From Aquificales bacterium (GTDB lineage: Bacteria > Aquificota > Aquificia > Aquificales > Aquificaceae), in contig JALWBR010000004.1 in NCBI GenBank assembly GCA_027037055.1, forward strand, positions 1 through 41,920: a stretch of 41,920 bases of DNA, given 5' to 3'. Below the pieces are notes generated by a model. The model was not told where the DNA came from. It ran no database searches and worked only from the letters and a program-made list of their open reading frames with translations. Positions within the stretch are counted from its first letter, which is position 1, and every line of letters starts with the position of its first letter. Shown here in pieces: positions 38,714 to 41,920 of this stretch. The position numbers were made by a program, and so were the translations under genes.

Positions 38714-40107
38714 TAAATGCTTCTGAGTATTATATCAAATAGGGGCTTCGGGTATATACCGAATACCAAGGTAAGAAGGGAACAGGTATTGAGGGTTAAC
38801 ATCTCACCAACCGATACGGGCGCCTTCACCTCTCTTTCTCCTTTTTCAAGGAACATGTAAACTATGAGCTTAAGATAATATCCCGCGGATATAAGGCTTG
38901 CAACCGCAAATAAAAATCCGAGTATCCACATCTCCTTACTGACGAGACCTATGAATATACCCAGTTTACCTACAAACATAGCCATGGGGGGTATGCCTAT
39001 GAGGGCAAAAAGGAAAAGGGCAAGATTTACCGCAAGGAAAGGTCTTTTATAAAATAGTCCTTTAAACTCTTCAAAATGATTATTCCAATCTTCCTCTTTC
39101 TCAAGGATGGACAGTATGGTAAAGACACCGAGGGTTGCCAAGGAATAGACAAAAACATAGAAGAGGGCAGAGGTCATCAGGAATTTATCCGTTGAAGTGA
39201 AAGCTGTGAGGAAATAACCCGCATGGGCTATTGAAGAGTAAGCAAAAAGTCTTTTTACCGATTTTTGTGCGTAAGCTGTTATATTTCCGTAAAACATGGT
39301 AATTACCGCAAGGACACCTACGAGTATGTACCATTCCTTGAAAGAGGGGAATAACAAAAGGGTCAATTTTGCAAGGAGAAAATAATAACCTATCTTGGGT
39401 ACCGTTGCCACATAGGCTGTTACGGGTGTGGGTGCCCCTGCGTATGCATCGGGTGTCCAGAAATGAAAGGGTACGGAAGAAATTTTAAGGGCAAGGGCAA
39501 ATATGAGAAAGGAAATACCCAAAGATATTATGGGATTAAAGCCCTGGGGAGAAGTTATGTTCATAGTTCCTATGGCAAGATAAACGAAGGCGGTACCTAT
39601 GGCAAACATGGATGTGCTTACGGCTCCCATCACCAGGTATTTATAAGCGCCTTCCTTAGAAAAGTAATTTTTTCTGTAAAGGGCTATTGCTATATACAGG
39701 CTTATGGATGAAAGCTCAAGACCTACGAATATAATAGCGAGGTTGGTTGAAGAAAGCATGAAGGACAAGCCCAAGGCGGAAGTAAGGATTATATAAACGG
39801 TTTCACCGTACTCGGAACCTTTCCTTTTATAAAAATCATAAAGTGCAAGAAATACAAGAGAGGTAACAAGGTATATAAGCATCTTAGCCACCAATTCCGC
39901 AGAACCTACTTTAAAACCGTTAAAGAAGGCGGATGCGGGATATCTAACATGGAAGGTGGAAATAGCGGAAAGTATGCAGACTATAAATCCTACAAGGGAA
40001 AGTATGGAAAGATTGATTCTCTCCTTTATAAGATCCAGAAAGAATATAAGGAGAATACCTGCGGAGAGGATAAGTTCCGGGAGTACAGCGTTAATATTAA
40101 AAACCAT
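38713..40107 (-). CDS. nuoN: NADH-quinone oxidoreductase subunit N (NuoN)
   Basis: A 464-residue antiporter-like membrane subunit of complex I with about 14 helices. Conserved features include LELSSISLYIAIALYRKN with its membrane Glu, the broken-helix Lys region LALKISSVPFHFWTPDAYAGAPTPVTAYVATVPKIGYY, and KRLFAYSSIAHAGYF. It translocates protons as part of the membrane arm. It lies 5 bp after nuoM and overlaps gmk by 1 bp. Confidence 0.96.
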   Translation of the reverse strand: MVFNINAVLPELILSAGILLIFFLDLIKERINLSILSLVGFIVCILSAISTFHVRYPASAFFNGFKVGSAELVAKMLIYLVTSLVFLALYDFYKRKGSEYGETVYIILTSALGLSFMLSSTNLAIIFVGLELSSISLYIAIALYRKNYFSKEGAYKYLVMGAVSTSMFAIGTAFVYLAIGTMNITSPQGFNPIISLGISFLIFALALKISSVPFHFWTPDAYAGAPTPVTAYVATVPKIGYYFLLAKLTLLLFPSFKEWYILVGVLAVITMFYGNITAYAQKSVKRLFAYSSIAHAGYFLTAFTSTDKFLMTSALFYVFVYSLATLGVFTILSILEKEEDWNNHFEEFKGLFYKRPFLAVNLALFLFALIGIPPMAMFVGKLGIFIGLVSKEMWILGFLFAVASLISAGYYLKLIVYMFLEKGEREVKAPVSVGEMLTLNTCSLLTLVFGIYPKPLFDIILRSI

Positions 40108-40112
40108 CTACC

Positions 40113-41591
40113 CTAACCTCCGAGGATTAACTGGGATGTGTGTCCTATTATTTTTACGAAGGGATAGGGATAAAGACCGAGTAAGAAGGCGGATGCTATT
40201 ATCATAACAAAAGGTATAAGGTGGTGTATTTCAACATCCCTGAGTTTCATCCACTTTTCCCTGACCGCCTCGCTTATCCTCTCCTCCTCAAGCATTACCT
40301 TCTTGTACATGTAGAGGAAGTAAGCGGCGCCAAGAATCATGCCCGTACCTGCTATAATTGCCCAAACGGGATGGTTTTTGTAGGTTCCCAGAAGGACGAG
40401 AAATTCCGCCACAAATCCTGCAAGACCTGGCAAACCTATTGAGGCAAGACCGCTTATCATAAACAAAACCGCAAAAACGGGTACATATCTCGCAAGACCT
40501 CCCAGATTCTTTATCTCATAAGAGTGAATCCTATCGTAAATGAAACCAGCCCCCATAAACAGGGCTGCGGAGGAAAGACCGTGGGCTATCATCATGTATA
40601 TGGCACCGTTTATACCCTCCTCCGTCAGAGCAAAGGTACCGAGTGTTACTATACCCATGTGACTTATGGATGAATATGCTATAAGCCTCTTTATATGAGT
40701 CTGTGCTATAGCCATCATAGCCGCGTATATTACCGCTATGACACTTAGCAAGAAAATAAGAGGTATATAGAATTCCGAAGCTTCCGGGAACAGACCCAAA
40801 GAATATCTCACAAAACCGAAGGTTCCCATTTTAAGCAGGACTCCCGCAAGTATCATTGAACCTGCGGTGGGAGCCTCAACGTGGGCATCGGGAAGCCAAG
40901 TGTGGAAGGGCCACATGGGAACCTTTACAGCAAAACCTATACCGAAGAGTAAGAAGGCGAGAAGTTCAACCCATCTCGGATAATCTATGTATTTAAGATG
41001 GGTTATATAATCAAAGGTAAACACACCCTTTGATACAACACCGTAAACTATTATCGTGGCAAGACCCAAAAGCAAAAACAGACTTCCGAAGAAGGTATAT
41101 ATAAAGAATTTATTTGCAGCGTAAACCTTCCTTTCGTGACCCCAAAAGCCTATAATGAAGTACATAGGAATGAGCATCCCTTCCCAGAATATGTAGAATA
41201 AGAAGAAATCAAGGGCGGAAAAGACACCTACGCATGCGGTTTCAAGCATAAGAAATAGGGCATGATAGAGGGCAACCCTGTCCTCTATCCTCCATGACCA
41301 GACGAAGGCGCAGAAAAAGAGGAAGGTGGTCATAACAATGAGTAAAAGAGCCATACCGTCAATGCCTACGTGGTAGGAAATGCCGAGGGAATTTATCCAG
41401 TTAATTTTTTTCACAAACTGGAAACCTTCCTTATTGAAATCAAAGTTTGCAAGCAGAACTAAGGAAAGTAAGAATGTAACGAAGGAGAAAACAAGGGAGA
41501 TAATCTTTGAAGCTTGAGGATTCCTTATTATCCCTATCAATAAAGCACCGACAAGCGGTAAAAAGATCATCAGCGTCAATATATTCTCCAT
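40113..41591 (-). CDS. nuoM: NADH-quinone oxidoreductase subunit M (NuoM)
   Basis: A 492-residue complex I antiporter-like subunit. IFWEGMLIPMYFIIGFWGHERK carries the key Glu, VKVPMWPFHTWLPDAHVEAPTAGSMILAGVLLKMGTFG is the broken-helix/Lys signature, and HIKRLIAYSSISHMG follows. Length is usual for NuoM. It sits between nuoL and nuoN in normal order, 10 bp after nuoL. The remaining nuo genes must lie to the right of the window. Confidence 0.97.
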   Translation of the reverse strand: MENILTLMIFLPLVGALLIGIIRNPQASKIISLVFSFVTFLLSLVLLANFDFNKEGFQFVKKINWINSLGISYHVGIDGMALLLIVMTTFLFFCAFVWSWRIEDRVALYHALFLMLETACVGVFSALDFFLFYIFWEGMLIPMYFIIGFWGHERKVYAANKFFIYTFFGSLFLLLGLATIIVYGVVSKGVFTFDYITHLKYIDYPRWVELLAFLLFGIGFAVKVPMWPFHTWLPDAHVEAPTAGSMILAGVLLKMGTFGFVRYSLGLFPEASEFYIPLIFLLSVIAVIYAAMMAIAQTHIKRLIAYSSISHMGIVTLGTFALTEEGINGAIYMMIAHGLSSAALFMGAGFIYDRIHSYEIKNLGGLARYVPVFAVLFMISGLASIGLPGLAGFVAEFLVLLGTYKNHPVWAIIAGTGMILGAAYFLYMYKKVMLEEERISEAVREKWMKLRDVEIHHLIPFVMIIASAFLLGLYPYPFVKIIGHTSQLILGG

Positions 41592-41601
41592 TTCAAGCCT
41601 C

Positions 41602-41920
41602 CTACGCCAAGCTCCAGACGAGTATTATAAGGGCGGTTAGCCCTACACTCAAGGCAAGCAAGTAAACATTCAACTTACCTCCCTGTAAAAGGGAAGTTAT
41701 CCTCCCGAGGTTTGAGACAATCTCCGCGGACATGTTCACAGAGCCGTCTATTGAAGCCCTTTCTACCACAAAATAAATTGCCTTTGAAAACAGGAAGTAC
41801 CCCCTTGCCAGAATTTTATGGTAGAAGAACTCAGTGAAGAACTGAGATTGGAATAGAGCATGAACAGGCTTCAAAGACTCATACAAAGACTCAGGAGACA
41901 AAACCCTCTTCACAAAAACA
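41602..41920 (-). CDS. nuoL: NADH-quinone oxidoreductase subunit L (NuoL), C-terminal fragment at window edge
   Basis: The reading frame is open through the right edge, and about 106 C-terminal residues are visible. Features such as FTEFFYHKILARGYFLFSKAIYFVVERASIDGSVN followed by a final membrane helix (VYLLALSVGLTALIILVW) fit the end of NuoL with its lateral helix region. Position directly before nuoM supports this. A GTG at 41913 is internal, not a start. Confidence 0.88.
   Translation of the reverse strand, partial: VFVKRVLSPESLYESLKPVHALFQSQFFTEFFYHKILARGYFLFSKAIYFVVERASIDGSVNMSAEIVSNLGRITSLLQGGKLNVYLLALSVGLTALIILVWSLA

Overview
The window is chromosomal DNA of a thermophilic, hydrogen-oxidising bacterium, most likely a member of the Aquificota (Aquifex/Hydrogenobacter/Thermocrinis relatives). 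The evidence is a cytoplasmic-type NiFe hydrogenase with its hyp and protease genes, an unusual siroheme nitrite reductase, many small operons that mix unrelated housekeeping genes, and heavy use of AGG/AGA Arg and ATA Ile codons. No rRNA, tRNA, insertion sequence, prophage or CRISPR array was seen. Coding density is very high: no gene-free stretch exceeds 300 bases, and the longest gaps, about 145-155 bp, lie in the repeat array at 24.7-28.4 kb.

Layout. 1-2642 (minus): accC, a MidA-type methyltransferase and a JAMM-fold peptidase that runs off the left edge. 2697-9458 (plus): fur, a YbgC-like thioesterase, a small unknown gene, a Nudix hydrolase, a GAF-PAS-GGDEF-EAL protein, murC and purF, mostly with overlapping ends. 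9463-11599: a HEPN protein with a small unknown partner, an outer-membrane-like protein, a cupin, and a DUF2335 membrane protein with an unknown partner. 11637-15467: pstA-pstC-pstS (minus), with a PhoR-like kinase divergent from pstS across a candidate Pho box. 15516-21343: hydrogenase block (hypD, hypC, an OprC/NosA-like TonB receptor, a maturation protease, hydrogenase small and large subunits). 21355-24654 (minus): dnaG and rpoD.

24719-28294 is the most unusual region. It is an array in which three nearly identical coiled-coil genes, each starting at the predicted +1 of the same consensus promoter, alternate with leftward genes for secreted proteins. The secreted proteins share a leader and N-terminal cap but have unrelated C-terminal domains. 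The 155-bp divergent intergenic region is duplicated and carries a conserved 61-nt imperfect hairpin just upstream of the secreted genes' ribosome binding site. I recognise no described system with this layout.

28439-33133: amrB (Memo), a peroxiredoxin, a RIO/COG2112-like kinase coupled to yjbQ, ychF, and a di-heme cytochrome c peroxidase. 33149-41920 (minus): a cupredoxin-like protein, a NirB-type reductase fused to a full NirA-type nitrite reductase, a HydG/AsrB-like flavoprotein, rpoZ, gmk, nuoN, nuoM and the end of nuoL. Together the genes describe an H2-driven respiratory cell: hydrogenase and complex I for electron input, siroheme nitrite reductase for nitrogen assimilation or nitrite reduction, copper and heme proteins in the envelope, and phosphate uptake. 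Several start codons sit exactly 6-8 nt after a -10 box with no Shine-Dalgarno, suggesting frequent leaderless transcription.
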